Positions 20,226 to 29,944 of a stretch of DNA of 64,000 nt are shown piece by piece; position 1 is the first letter of the stretch; each line of letters opens with the position of its first letter. The position numbers and the translations under genes were made by a program. The stretch is from NCBI GenBank assembly GCA_012719545.1, contig JAAYAD010000057.1, forward strand, positions 1 to 64,000, read 5' to 3'. Under the pieces are notes generated by a model, which ran no database searches, was not told the origin of the DNA, and worked only from the letters and a program-made list of their open reading frames with translations. Source of the DNA: Clostridiaceae bacterium (GTDB taxonomy: Bacteria > Bacillota > Clostridia > DSM-8532).

Positions 20226-21020
20226 ATGAAAAATTCAAACGCTATGAATCAGGTATATTATAAAAACGGTGACTTAATGCTAATTCTTGGTGATTCAGTG
20301 GATGTGATGAAAAACATTGATGCTGAATCAGTGGATATGATTTTTGCAGATCCGCCATACTTTCTATCCAACGGTGGCATTACCTGCAGCAGCGGTGCCA
20401 TGGTATCTGTAAATAAGGCTAAATGGGATATGGGCAAAACTGTTGAGCAAATGCACGAATTTAATATGCTTTGGATTTCTGAGTGCAAACGAATTCTGAA
20501 ACCTAACGGAACAATCTGGATTTCAGGTACGTTTCACAATATATATTCCTGCGGCCTGGCTTTGCAGCTGCAAGGTTTTAGGTTATTAAACAACATTACC
20601 TGGTATAAAAGGAATGCTCCGCCAAACCTTTCCTGCCGCTATTTTACCCATTCTACCGAAACTGTTTTGTGGGCTAAAAAAAGCGAGAAAGCAAAGCATT
20701 ATTTCAACTACGAATTAATGAAAGAAATAAATGATAATAAACAGATGAGAGATGTGTGGGAGATACCTGCAATTAACAAAAAAGAGAAAAAGCATGGTGA
20801 ATTCCCCACTCAAAAACCATTGGCACTTTTAGAGCGGATAATACTTGCCTCTACCCGGGAAGGAGACTTGGTACTGGACCCATTTAATGGCAGCGGCACC
20901 ACAGGTATTGCAGCAATAAAAAACAACAGAAAATACATCGGAATCGACAATGAAAAAGATTACCTTGATTTAACCATCAGGCGGTATGAAAATATCAGCG
21001 AAATCTTGCAGTCGGTTTAA
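20226..21020 (+). CDS. DNA adenine methyltransferase, M2.DpnII (DpnA)-like
   Basis: MIFADPPYFLSNGGITC; DPFNGSGTTGIAAIKNNRKYIGID; adjacent to a DpnII-like REase. Confidence 0.9.
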   Translation: MKNSNAMNQVYYKNGDLMLILGDSVDVMKNIDAESVDMIFADPPYFLSNGGITCSSGAMVSVNKAKWDMGKTVEQMHEFNMLWISECKRILKPNGTIWISGTFHNIYSCGLALQLQGFRLLNNITWYKRNAPPNLSCRYFTHSTETVLWAKKSEKAKHYFNYELMKEINDNKQMRDVWEIPAINKKEKKHGEFPTQKPLALLERIILASTREGDLVLDPFNGSGTTGIAAIKNNRKYIGIDNEKDYLDLTIRRYENISEILQSV

Positions 21021-21127
21021 GAATTGAATCTAAGTTGGGGCTAGAAAACCTTCGCTATAAGTGAATTATCAATTCATCTGAAATTATGTATTTATTTTAT
21101 AGTTTTTTATGATTTAGGAGGACGCAC

Positions 21128-22060
21128 TTGAAAAATATATTGTTTTACCAATCCAAAAACTTATTTGCTTCTGAGGCCGTATTTAATTATCTGATGGATA
21201 CATTAAAGGACAGCATATTCACCTGGGACTATTTTGTGGACTTCAAAAAATCAATGTCAAATGCAGATAGCATAAAGACTGAATTAAAAATTCTCCAATC
21301 GCTGATAGGCGATAATGAGGATACGATAGAAACTAATTATTTAAACATTTTGAAGCGGAACCCGAGTGTCCGTAAGGTATTGCCAATTCTTATTGCTCTT
21401 CGTCCGGATAAGATTAAGGACATGCCCATAATTGACAATGTTGACAGTTTGGTTTCGGCCAACAAAAAGAATTTATTTGACCCTAAAATCGCCATTGATT
21501 CAAAAATGGAAGAAGATTTGGTCAACTTCTTTAATATGTCAGGTTTAAAGGAGTTTTTCGTAAAAAGCAAGGTCAATTCCTTAATTGATTATGTGAGGGG
21601 AATTGAAGTCGGGATGGACACAAATGCCCGAAAGAACAGAACCGGAAAGGCAATGGAGAATATACTTGAAAAGTATATAAGCAATTTCTGCAAAGAACAT
21701 GGCTTAAGGTATATCATACAGGCTACCAAAAAGAAAATTTATGATGAGTGGCATATTGATATAGAACTTGACAAGATTGACAGGCGCTTTGATTTTGCTG
21801 TTCTTAACAGGGAAAATAAAATGTTCTTCATAGAGGTCAATTACTACTCCGGCGGAGGATCAAAGTTAAAAGCGACGGCAGGAGAGTATAAGTCTCTTTT
21901 TGACTTCCTGGCTTTACAAAATGTAACTTTTATCTGGATAACCGACGGTCTTGGCTGGCATAGCGCCAGAACTGCCTTGCATGAAACATTTCTGCACAAT
22001 GACTACTTATTTAACCTTCAGATGGTTGCAGAAGGAGTTCTTGCTGAAATTCTCCTATAA
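21128..22060 (+). CDS. Type II restriction endonuclease, DpnII/MboI family (GATC)
   Basis: DYVRGIEVGMDTNARKNRTGKAMENI; FFIEVNYYSGGGSKLKATAGEYKSL; FIWITDGLGWHSA, matching the recalled DpnII core. Confidence 0.92.
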   Translation: MKNILFYQSKNLFASEAVFNYLMDTLKDSIFTWDYFVDFKKSMSNADSIKTELKILQSLIGDNEDTIETNYLNILKRNPSVRKVLPILIALRPDKIKDMPIIDNVDSLVSANKKNLFDPKIAIDSKMEEDLVNFFNMSGLKEFFVKSKVNSLIDYVRGIEVGMDTNARKNRTGKAMENILEKYISNFCKEHGLRYIIQATKKKIYDEWHIDIELDKIDRRFDFAVLNRENKMFFIEVNYYSGGGSKLKATAGEYKSLFDFLALQNVTFIWITDGLGWHSARTALHETFLHNDYLFNLQMVAEGVLAEILL

Positions 22061-22315
22061 GACTTATTACAGGTTTTATTAGGGAGATAATATCGCCACA
22101 TTTGGCCTTTTAAAAAGAATTGAAGAAGAATTGCAATACCTAAATTTATATAGGCATCAAATAAGAATAGCCTGTAAAGCCAGTTTATACTACACATGAA
22201 ATCTGAGAGAAGGCATGATAAATTTTATAAATTGATATATTCTCGTTAGTTCTTTATAATTAATCAATGAGTTCAAAAAAACGCAGCATCGCATACATAT
22301 AAGGAGAGTTTTACA

Positions 22316-23236
22316 ATGAGCCTACATGATGCAAAACCAGTATACAAATGGGCGGGCGGCAAAGGACAATTACTTCCTCAATTTGAGGCTCTCTATCCTA
22401 AAAAGCTTTTAAACAATGAGATAAAAGCTTATGTTGAACCCTTTGTAGGGGGAGGCGCTGTCTTTTTTGAACTGGTAAAACGTTTTAATTTTGACAGAAT
22501 TGTTCTGAATGATATAAATGAAGTATTGATTCTCACATATATGGTTATTAGAGATAACGTGGATTCCCTTATCCGGACTTTATCGGACCTGGAGAAAAAA
22601 TATCTGGCACTTAAAGCGGATGATCGCAAGAAAAAATACTATGAAATACGGGATAAGTTCAATGAAGAAAAGAAAAAAATAGATTACAGCCAAATAGATT
22701 CCGCTTCAGTTTTGCATGTTGCTCATTCAATTTTTCTTAACAGAACTTGCTTTAACGGGTTATACAGGCTTAATAAAAAAGGTGAGTTCAACGTACCTGT
22801 TGGGCAATACACTAATCCAACCATTTGTAATGAGCAAAACCTTCGTAATGTCAGCCATGCTTTAAATGGGGTAAAGCTACTCTGCGGAGATTTTGAGGAA
22901 GTGACAGACTTTATAGACAAAGACACTTTCGTTTATATAGACCCTCCTTACAGGCCCCTTAATGTGACATCTTCCTTTAACAGCTACCAAATAGATGATT
23001 TTGATGATGAAAGCCAGGAGAGGCTTGCAAATTGGTTCAGAAAACTTGATAAAAAAAAGAATGCATTGATAATGCTAAGTAACTCCAACCCTAAAAATAC
23101 TAACCCTGATGACGATTTCTTTGAACGGCTGTATTCAGGGTATAATATTACTGAAGTATCTGCATCACGCCAGATAAATTCAAAATCGTCTTTGCGCGGC
23201 CAAATATCTGAGCTTCTTATCAGGAATTACGATTAG
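22316..23236 (+). CDS. Dam-family adenine methyltransferase, M1.DpnII (DpnM)-like
   Basis: PVYKWAGGKGQLLPQFEALYPK; YVEPFVGGGAVFFEL; FVYIDPPYRPLNVTSSF. Confidence 0.93.
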   Translation: MSLHDAKPVYKWAGGKGQLLPQFEALYPKKLLNNEIKAYVEPFVGGGAVFFELVKRFNFDRIVLNDINEVLILTYMVIRDNVDSLIRTLSDLEKKYLALKADDRKKKYYEIRDKFNEEKKKIDYSQIDSASVLHVAHSIFLNRTCFNGLYRLNKKGEFNVPVGQYTNPTICNEQNLRNVSHALNGVKLLCGDFEEVTDFIDKDTFVYIDPPYRPLNVTSSFNSYQIDDFDDESQERLANWFRKLDKKKNALIMLSNSNPKNTNPDDDFFERLYSGYNITEVSASRQINSKSSLRGQISELLIRNYD

Positions 23237-23393
23237 CAGTATAGAAGCTCCGAGGTTTATCCGAAGTGGGTATTAGAATTTTCAATATATATTTATGTGA
23301 GGCATGGAGACAGGAAGTATTAAATTTAGTATTTTTCTAATGGAAGAATAGTGTTATATTACAGTTACTGTCGTTTCGTTATCTTTTGATACT

Positions 23394-24386
23394 TCAATCA
23401 ACAAACACTTCAGGATAGAATGCTTTTGCCAGTGTTTCGACAGTGTATGCCATACGGTTGCCTGGAAGAACACTTTCCAGGGAAATAACGGCAAAACGTT
23501 CATTTTTAACGCATTCAAGCTGGGACAGGATATCATTTGCTTTAATTTCTGCAATCTTTTCTTCAACTGAGGGTGAATCATAATCATGTATGAGGATGAT
23601 ATCAGGATTACGGGCTATGACTTCCTCATAACTTACTGTAATCCATTGTTTCTGGGTTAAATCACTGAAAATGTTTTTTCCTCCGGATAAAGAAATCAAA
23701 AGTGATTCAAAATTAGAGCCTGAGCATGTAAATACTCCGTTGTTACCGCTGTCATATACAAGAACGGTAGGGGTCTTAAGCCAGTGAACCTTGTTCTGGA
23801 CAGCCTCAATACGTGCTTTTTGGTCATTAACGTAATCCTGTGCGGTATCTTCTATGCCAAAAATCCTGCCTATGTCCAAAATCTCCTGATACTGCTCCTC
23901 TAATGTGGTGGCAGAATTCATGTAGACTTTAATCCCGTAACTCTCAAGTTCACTGATATCAAGCCCGCCATCTCCAAACTCCCAATCAATGCCATATATA
24001 AAGTCGGCACCACTTGTGATGACTGCTTCACGGGTGGCAGAGCTATAGTTAAGTTGAGGCATGTTGACATACTGCTCTTCATATTCAGGAAGCGGGCCAC
24101 GGCTGTGATTAGCAAGGGAAGTACCAATGATATAGTCCCTAAGACCAAGTGCAACAAAGAGCTCGGTACAGTTGGGCCCAAGAGTGAGCACTTTTTGAGG
24201 TTTGGAATTTATGGTAACTGTTCTGCCGTAATTTTCAAAAGTCATGGGATAACCGTTGCTTACAGAGTTATTATTGTTACTGCTTGATTCAGACTTGACA
24301 GTATTTCCGCTGCAAGCAGCAAATAAAAGGATGTAAATAAGTATAAAAGTCAAAAGTAAGAAGTTTGTAAATCTTATTTTTCTCAT
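23394..24386 (-). CDS. ABC transporter substrate-binding lipoprotein (BtuF/FepB-type)
   Basis: Lipobox LLFAACSGN; periplasmic-binding family (VLTLGPNCTELFVALGLRDYIIGTS). Confidence 0.9.
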   Translation of the reverse strand: MRKIRFTNFLLLTFILIYILLFAACSGNTVKSESSSNNNNSVSNGYPMTFENYGRTVTINSKPQKVLTLGPNCTELFVALGLRDYIIGTSLANHSRGPLPEYEEQYVNMPQLNYSSATREAVITSGADFIYGIDWEFGDGGLDISELESYGIKVYMNSATTLEEQYQEILDIGRIFGIEDTAQDYVNDQKARIEAVQNKVHWLKTPTVLVYDSGNNGVFTCSGSNFESLLISLSGGKNIFSDLTQKQWITVSYEEVIARNPDIILIHDYDSPSVEEKIAEIKANDILSQLECVKNERFAVISLESVLPGNRMAYTVETLAKAFYPEVFVD

Positions 24387-24400
24387 TTTACCCTCCTGAA

Positions 24401-25201
24401 TTAAACAACTTCTTCTTTATCTTTTTCAAATCCTGCAGGAAGAAATGTTATAGCCATTTTGCCCGTTATTGGATGCTTTGTTACCGAGCTGTGAACTCCG
24501 TATACGTTATAAATGTTTTCTTCTGTGAACACTTCCTCAGGAGTTCCATGAAGCACGATTTTACCGTCCTTAAGAACATATATTTGATCACAATATAGGG
24601 AAGCCATGTTTAAATCATGGATTGCGGCAATCACAGTGACCTTTAGTCTTTTAATAAGATCAAATACCTGTATCTGATAGCCGATATCAAGATGATTAGT
24701 GGGTTCATCAAGCAGGAATAAATCGCTTTCCTGTGCTATTGCCCGGGCAATGATAACCCGCTGTTTCTCACCGCCCGAAAGATTTTGATAATTCCGTTTT
24801 GCCATTTTTTCCATGCCCACTTGTTCAAGAGCATGGTGGACCATATACCTGTCATGGGAGTTGTCAAAATCAAATAACTTTTTATGAGGACTTCTGCCCA
24901 TGGCGACAATTTCTTCAACAAGAAAGTTAAAAGGAACCTCATTTTCCTGCCCAACAACAGCCTGCTTAAGTGCAGATTTTTTATGCTTCATTTTTAAAAG
25001 ATCCTCGCCATCGAGAAGAATTGTTCCTTTGTCGGGTGTCAAAGCGCGGTATAGATTTTTAAGCAAGGTTGATTTGCCGCTTCCGTTGGGGCCAACAAGG
25101 CCAACAAATTCACCTTCTTTAATTTTGAGCGATACATTATCAATTGCATTATTTTCGTTGTATGAATAGGATAGTCCATTTATTTCTAAACGTACATTCA
25201 T
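24401..25201 (-). CDS. ABC transporter ATP-binding protein (BtuD/FecE-type)
   Basis: GPNGSGKSTLLKNL; LSGGEKQRVIIARAIAQ; LFLLDEPTNHLDI. Confidence 0.95.
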   Translation of the reverse strand: MNVRLEINGLSYSYNENNAIDNVSLKIKEGEFVGLVGPNGSGKSTLLKNLYRALTPDKGTILLDGEDLLKMKHKKSALKQAVVGQENEVPFNFLVEEIVAMGRSPHKKLFDFDNSHDRYMVHHALEQVGMEKMAKRNYQNLSGGEKQRVIIARAIAQESDLFLLDEPTNHLDIGYQIQVFDLIKRLKVTVIAAIHDLNMASLYCDQIYVLKDGKIVLHGTPEEVFTEENIYNVYGVHSSVTKHPITGKMAITFLPAGFEKDKEEVV

Positions 25202-25215
25202 GCATTGCCTCCAAA

Positions 25216-26295
25216 TTACTGTTTTCCTGTGGTGTTTCGCTTAAGAAGCCAGATGAATATTGGTCCGCCTATCACAGCGGTCAAAATACCAACCGGTAAT
25301 TCTTCTGGAGCTATAATCATTCTTGCTGCAACGTCTACCCAAACGACAAGTATACCTCCAAGCAGTGCAGACACAGGGAGGACCTTTTTGTGGTTGCTGC
25401 CTACGATAAGACGTGTAAAATGCGGCACCATCAATCCTACAAAACCTATTTTTCCGCTGACTGAAATGGTTACGCCGGCCATCAGGGATGCAATAAGCAC
25501 AAGAAGCTTCTGAAACCTGCGGACATTAATGCCAAGAGCTCCGGCACTTTCATCACCAAGAAGCAATAAGTTTAGATTACGATAATTTATCATAAGTACT
25601 GCCATACATATAGCTAAAACTATCAATGGCAATCTGAGATATGCCCATTTGGCTCCTGCAAGGCTTCCTGACATCCAAAATTCGGCATTATGTAGTCCCA
25701 AAGCATTTGGTGCAGAGAGCTTAACGATACTGGTGAGCCCGTCCATAATCATGGATATCACAACGCCGGAAAGCAGAAGCTGAGTCATGTTAATACGGCC
25801 TTTGATGCGGGATATCACATAAACAAAAACGATTGTTACAGCAGAGCCAATAAATGCGCTTAATGGAAGGGAGTATTGGCCAAGAAATGCAAAAACACCA
25901 AACAGCATGCCAAGAGTAGCAAATGCAGTAGCACCGGATGAAACCCCCAGAATAAAAGGATCTGCCAGATGATTGCGGACAAGAGCCTGCATGGTGACGC
26001 CGCAAACTGCTAGGGATGCTCCAACCACCATTCCAAGGAAAACGCGTGGAAGCCTTAAACCGAGGACAATATTCTCATCAAGCTGTTCCCACGTTACTGC
26101 AATATTGTTGCCAATACCAGGAACTTTGCTTAATAGTATCTTTGTAACTTTATCAGGTGCCACAGATACAGGACCTAAGCCAGTTGCAAGAAAAATAGTA
26201 GCAATGGCTGCAAGCAACAAAAAAAGTATTAGTAAAGCCATATTTGGATCTTCACGGTTAAAACTCTTTCTATGATTTATTCTTATAATTTTCAT
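25216..26295 (-). CDS. ABC transporter permease (FecCD/BtuC-type)
   Basis: LGLRLPRVFLGMVVGASLAVCGVTMQALVRNHLADPFILGVSSGA; GLMVPHFTRLIVG. Confidence 0.95.
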   Translation of the reverse strand: MKIIRINHRKSFNREDPNMALLILFLLLAAIATIFLATGLGPVSVAPDKVTKILLSKVPGIGNNIAVTWEQLDENIVLGLRLPRVFLGMVVGASLAVCGVTMQALVRNHLADPFILGVSSGATAFATLGMLFGVFAFLGQYSLPLSAFIGSAVTIVFVYVISRIKGRINMTQLLLSGVVISMIMDGLTSIVKLSAPNALGLHNAEFWMSGSLAGAKWAYLRLPLIVLAICMAVLMINYRNLNLLLLGDESAGALGINVRRFQKLLVLIASLMAGVTISVSGKIGFVGLMVPHFTRLIVGSNHKKVLPVSALLGGILVVWVDVAARMIIAPEELPVGILTAVIGGPIFIWLLKRNTTGKQ

Positions 26296-26382
26296 TCCTG
26301 CTTTGATTCCTCACTTTAAGTTCAAAAGCATTCTGCAAGTTCTTTTGCTGTAAGGCTTAAGGGCACTATAATAAATTAAAAT

Positions 26383-26434
26383 TAAAAAACTGATCAGCAT
26401 GTCCTGTCGACAGGCCGATCAGTCTTCATGACTG
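26383..26434 (-). promoter_or_regulatory. Candidate transcription attenuator in the leader of the minus-strand ABC operon
   Basis: Minus strand: ACTGATCGGCCTGTCGACAGGACATGCTGATCAGTTTTTT terminator (26383-26423) overlapped by a competing CAGTCATGAAGACTG hairpin (26420-26434); about 88 nt upstream of the permease start. Confidence 0.6.
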
Positions 26435-26684
26435 TTACACTCCAAGTTTACCAAACGTTCAAAATTTAACAATAAGCCCCAACTTCTGTTGGCATAAATG
26501 TTTCATACATTCCGTCACTTATGATACTATGTTTCTGGTTAAAAGGCAATAGCCGCCTTTCCTTAATCAAGTATAAAATACTCTTTTTTATTTAAAGTTA
26601 AACATATATACTTGGCTGATGCGATATTGACAAATCATATATTTTAGCTTATCTTGCCAGTATGGTAACTTAGGAGGCAAAAAA

Positions 26685-27977
26685 ATGAAAGTTCTATATA
26701 TAGACTGCGGTATGGGAGCCGCAGGAGATATGCTTACATCAGCCCTTTTAGAGCTGTTGCCCAATCCTGATGAATTTATATTTGAGCTTAACCAGCTAGG
26801 AATTCCAGGTGTACAGTTTATCAAAAACACAGTTGTAAGTTGCGGAATTAAAGGTACACAAATATCTGTTAAGGTAAATGGGGAAGAAGAAAACCTTTGC
26901 CAACATCACCATGACAGAGGACCTCATGAAGTGAATGAACATAAGCATGGCCATGGGCATGGACATGGATATGGTCATGAACATGAACATAATCATAATC
27001 ATGGGCATAATCATGTACATACAAATGCATATGAGCATCATCATAACGGGATGCATGAAATCCAGCACATTGTATCTGCTCTTCCGGTTGATAAAAAGGT
27101 TAAAGAGGACGTACTGGCTGTATATAACATAATTGCCGCAGCAGAGAGTAAAGTCCACGGTGTGCCTGTATCTGAAATACATTTCCACGAAGTAGGTACT
27201 TTGGATGCCATTGCCGATATAACGGCTGTGTGCATGCTTGTTAACAGGCTTTCACCCGATGAAATTGTTGTTTCGCCTGTTCATGTGGGGTCGGGCCTGG
27301 TAAAATGCGCTCATGGCATTCTTCCTGTTCCTGCGCCTGCAACAGCGTATATTTTAAAAGATGTACCAATTTATGGGGGAAGCATAAAGGGCGAGCTATG
27401 TACTCCAACAGGCGCTGCACTTTTGAAACATTATGCAACACGCTTTGGCGACATGCCTGTTATGAGGACAACTGCCATTGGCTACGGTATTGGAAAGAAG
27501 GATTTTGGCACAGCTAACTGTCTAAGGGTTATGCTTGGCGAAACTGAGAATAAAACTGATACTGTATCAGAGCTTTCATGCAATGTTGATGACATGACCG
27601 CAGAGGAAATTGGCTTTGCAATAGACAGACTTTTTGAAGGCGGTGCCCTTGAAGTATATACAGTTCCTGCCGGTATGAAAAAGAACCGACCAGGAACACT
27701 TGTAAACGTACTTTGTACTGATGAAAATAAAGAAAAAATTATCTCTCTTTTATTTAAACATACAACTACCATTGGGGTACGTGAATCTATTATGCGCCGA
27801 TATGTACTTAACCGCCGCTTTGAAACCATTTCCACTCCATATGGTGAAGTACGCCGTAAAACTTCGGAAGGGTATGGCACTACCCGCTTTAAATATGAGT
27901 ATGACGATATAGCACGGATTGCCAGGGAAAAGAACATAAGCTTAACAGAAGCACGCAAACTGATTGAGGGCTGTTAA
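26685..27977 (+). CDS. larC: Nickel pincer cofactor biosynthesis protein LarC
   Basis: MKVLYIDCGMGAAGDMLTSALLEL; internal His-rich HGHGHGHGYGHEHEHNHNHGHNHVH; HFHEVGTLDAIADI. Confidence 0.93.
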   Translation: MKVLYIDCGMGAAGDMLTSALLELLPNPDEFIFELNQLGIPGVQFIKNTVVSCGIKGTQISVKVNGEEENLCQHHHDRGPHEVNEHKHGHGHGHGYGHEHEHNHNHGHNHVHTNAYEHHHNGMHEIQHIVSALPVDKKVKEDVLAVYNIIAAAESKVHGVPVSEIHFHEVGTLDAIADITAVCMLVNRLSPDEIVVSPVHVGSGLVKCAHGILPVPAPATAYILKDVPIYGGSIKGELCTPTGAALLKHYATRFGDMPVMRTTAIGYGIGKKDFGTANCLRVMLGETENKTDTVSELSCNVDDMTAEEIGFAIDRLFEGGALEVYTVPAGMKKNRPGTLVNVLCTDENKEKIISLLFKHTTTIGVRESIMRRYVLNRRFETISTPYGEVRRKTSEGYGTTRFKYEYDDIARIAREKNISLTEARKLIEGC

Positions 27978-28012
27978 TACCATTTTTGCGGAGTTTTGAG
28001 GGGAGAATATTA

Positions 28013-28630
28013 ATGAAACTAGTTGATTTATCCCATATAATTGAAGACAATATGCCGGTTTATCCCGGTGATCCAAATACTAATCTGGCTCATATAAAGC
28101 AGTTTAGCAAAGATAATTACAACAATCACAAACTGGATATTAATATGCATGCCGGCACACACATTGACTCACCAATGCACCTTACTGACAGTAGTAAATA
28201 TATTTTTGAATATCCAATTGAATCATTCATTGCAGAGGGGTGCGTGCTGGATGTAAGAAATGAGGAAAATATTAAAGTAAAGCCTGAATATCATGAGGTA
28301 GTTAAAGAGAACAGCATTGTACTCCTTTATACCGGCTTTGATAAATACTATGGTACAAAAGAGTATTATGAAATTCACCCGTGTATTGATATTGAGTTTT
28401 GTAACTTCCTGATAAAAAAGAAAATAAAAATGGTGGGAATTGACACTCCATCCCCGGATAAATATCCCTTTGAAATACACAAGTTACTTCTCAAAAACAA
28501 TATTTTTATCCTGGAGAACCTGACAAATCTTGATCAATTACTCAATGCTGACAGGTTTGAAGTTATTGCCTTTCCATTAAAGATAAAGGCCGATAGTTCA
28601 ATCACAAGAGCTGTTGCGAGGATATTATAA
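28013..28630 (+). CDS. Cyclase / kynurenine formamidase-like family protein
   Basis: VDLSHIIEDNMPVYPGDP; MHAGTHIDSPMHL metal-binding motif. Confidence 0.88.
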   Translation: MKLVDLSHIIEDNMPVYPGDPNTNLAHIKQFSKDNYNNHKLDINMHAGTHIDSPMHLTDSSKYIFEYPIESFIAEGCVLDVRNEENIKVKPEYHEVVKENSIVLLYTGFDKYYGTKEYYEIHPCIDIEFCNFLIKKKIKMVGIDTPSPDKYPFEIHKLLLKNNIFILENLTNLDQLLNADRFEVIAFPLKIKADSSITRAVARIL

Positions 28631-28703
28631 ATCAATAATACTTATTTATCTTCTGGATACATCAGCATATGATTTGAACAAATTATATAGGGATGGAATG
28701 CTT

Positions 28704-28750
28704 AAAGGTGTGTTTCGCATTATAAAATGCTAATGCGGCACACCTTTTTT
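28704..28750 (+). terminator. Intrinsic terminator
   Basis: AAAGGTGTG...GCACACCTTTTTT. Confidence 0.75.
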
Positions 28751-28891
28751 ATTGTCGGTTTTAGCAGATTTATTGCATATGAGATTTTCAAAAAAGAATA
28801 TTACAAATGTAATATCATTCTCGTTACATAATACAGGTGTAAAAAAAGGTTCAATAAATTATGATTAAGAAAAAAACAAGGAGGAATCCGA

Positions 28892-29929
28892 ATGAAGAAA
28901 AAGTTACTTAGTGTTCTTTTGTGTTCTGTTTTGGCCCTGAGCTTGCTGCTGGGCGGCTGCGGACAGCCGAAGCAAACTACAGGCAATGACGCAAATCCAA
29001 CTCCCAAGGCAGAGGAAACAGGTACTCCAAGCGGAGAAAGCAAAGGCGGCCCTCTTGGTGAAAGACCTGCAGACGGATGGACTTTTGGTTACACCTGTAT
29101 GGACGGCACAAACCCATTCTTCGTTATTCTTGAAAAGACCATAAGAGAAGAAGTTGAAAAGAGAGGGGACAAGTTAATTACCACTGACCCCGCTAACGAT
29201 GTTACTCTTCAGATTACACAGATCGAAGATATGATTACTCAGGGTATTGATGCTATCTTCTTAAACCCTGCAGAAGCAGAAGGTATTCTTCCCGCTCTTG
29301 ACATGCTGAAAGAAGCAGGAATACCCATCCTTAACTTCGATACTGAAGTAGCTGATTTGTCTTATGCATTCTCATATGTTGGTTCCGATAACTACAATGC
29401 TGGTTATGTTTGCGGTCTTGACCTTGTTAAGAAGGTTCCCGGCGGCGGAAAAGTTATTATCCTTGACTCTCCCACAATGAACTCCATCAATGACAGAGAA
29501 AAAGGCTTCAGAGATGCAATTGAAGGTAAAGGATTTGAAATCGTTGCTGAGCAGGATGCTAAGGGTAACCTCCAGGTAGCAATGGGTATTGCAGAAGACT
29601 TGCTGCAGGCACACAGCGATGTAGTAGCAATCTTCGGAGGAAACGATCCTACAGCTCTTGGTGCTTTGGCTGCTGCAAATGCTGCCGGACTTAAGGACGT
29701 TCTCATCTACGGTGTTGACGGTTCTCCCGACATTAAATCAGAACTTGCTCGTGGAGATTCTCTCATCGAAGGTACTGGTGCTCAGTCTCCTATCAACATT
29801 GCTAAGAAATCTGTAGAAGTTATGTACAAGTATCTTGCTGGTGAAAAAGTTGACAGCAGATATCCTGTTGAGACATTCCTCATTACATCTGACAACGTAA
29901 AAGAATTCGGTACAGATTCTTGGCAGTAA
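28892..29929 (+). CDS. Sugar ABC transporter substrate-binding lipoprotein (RbsB-like)
   Basis: Lipobox LSLLLGGCGQ; peripla_BP_4 motifs (AIFLNP, GSDNYNAG, GGNDPTALGALAA, LIYGVDGSPD). Confidence 0.94.
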   Translation: MKKKLLSVLLCSVLALSLLLGGCGQPKQTTGNDANPTPKAEETGTPSGESKGGPLGERPADGWTFGYTCMDGTNPFFVILEKTIREEVEKRGDKLITTDPANDVTLQITQIEDMITQGIDAIFLNPAEAEGILPALDMLKEAGIPILNFDTEVADLSYAFSYVGSDNYNAGYVCGLDLVKKVPGGGKVIILDSPTMNSINDREKGFRDAIEGKGFEIVAEQDAKGNLQVAMGIAEDLLQAHSDVVAIFGGNDPTALGALAAANAAGLKDVLIYGVDGSPDIKSELARGDSLIEGTGAQSPINIAKKSVEVMYKYLAGEKVDSRYPVETFLITSDNVKEFGTDSWQ

Positions 29930-29944
29930 TATTTTTCTGATAAA

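Noticed and set aside
26300-26684. Known NiCo, cobalamin or Moco riboswitch upstream of the importer
   Set aside because: Terminator and competing hairpin are visible, but I could not find the conserved core of any of these classes by eye; reported only as an attenuator-like leader.
26935-27188. ORFs in other frames over the larC His-rich tract (Met/Ile-rich products such as MNISMAMGMDMDMVMNMN)
   Set aside because: Low-complexity shadow ORFs caused by the CATGGNCATGGN repeat; larC itself explains the sequence.
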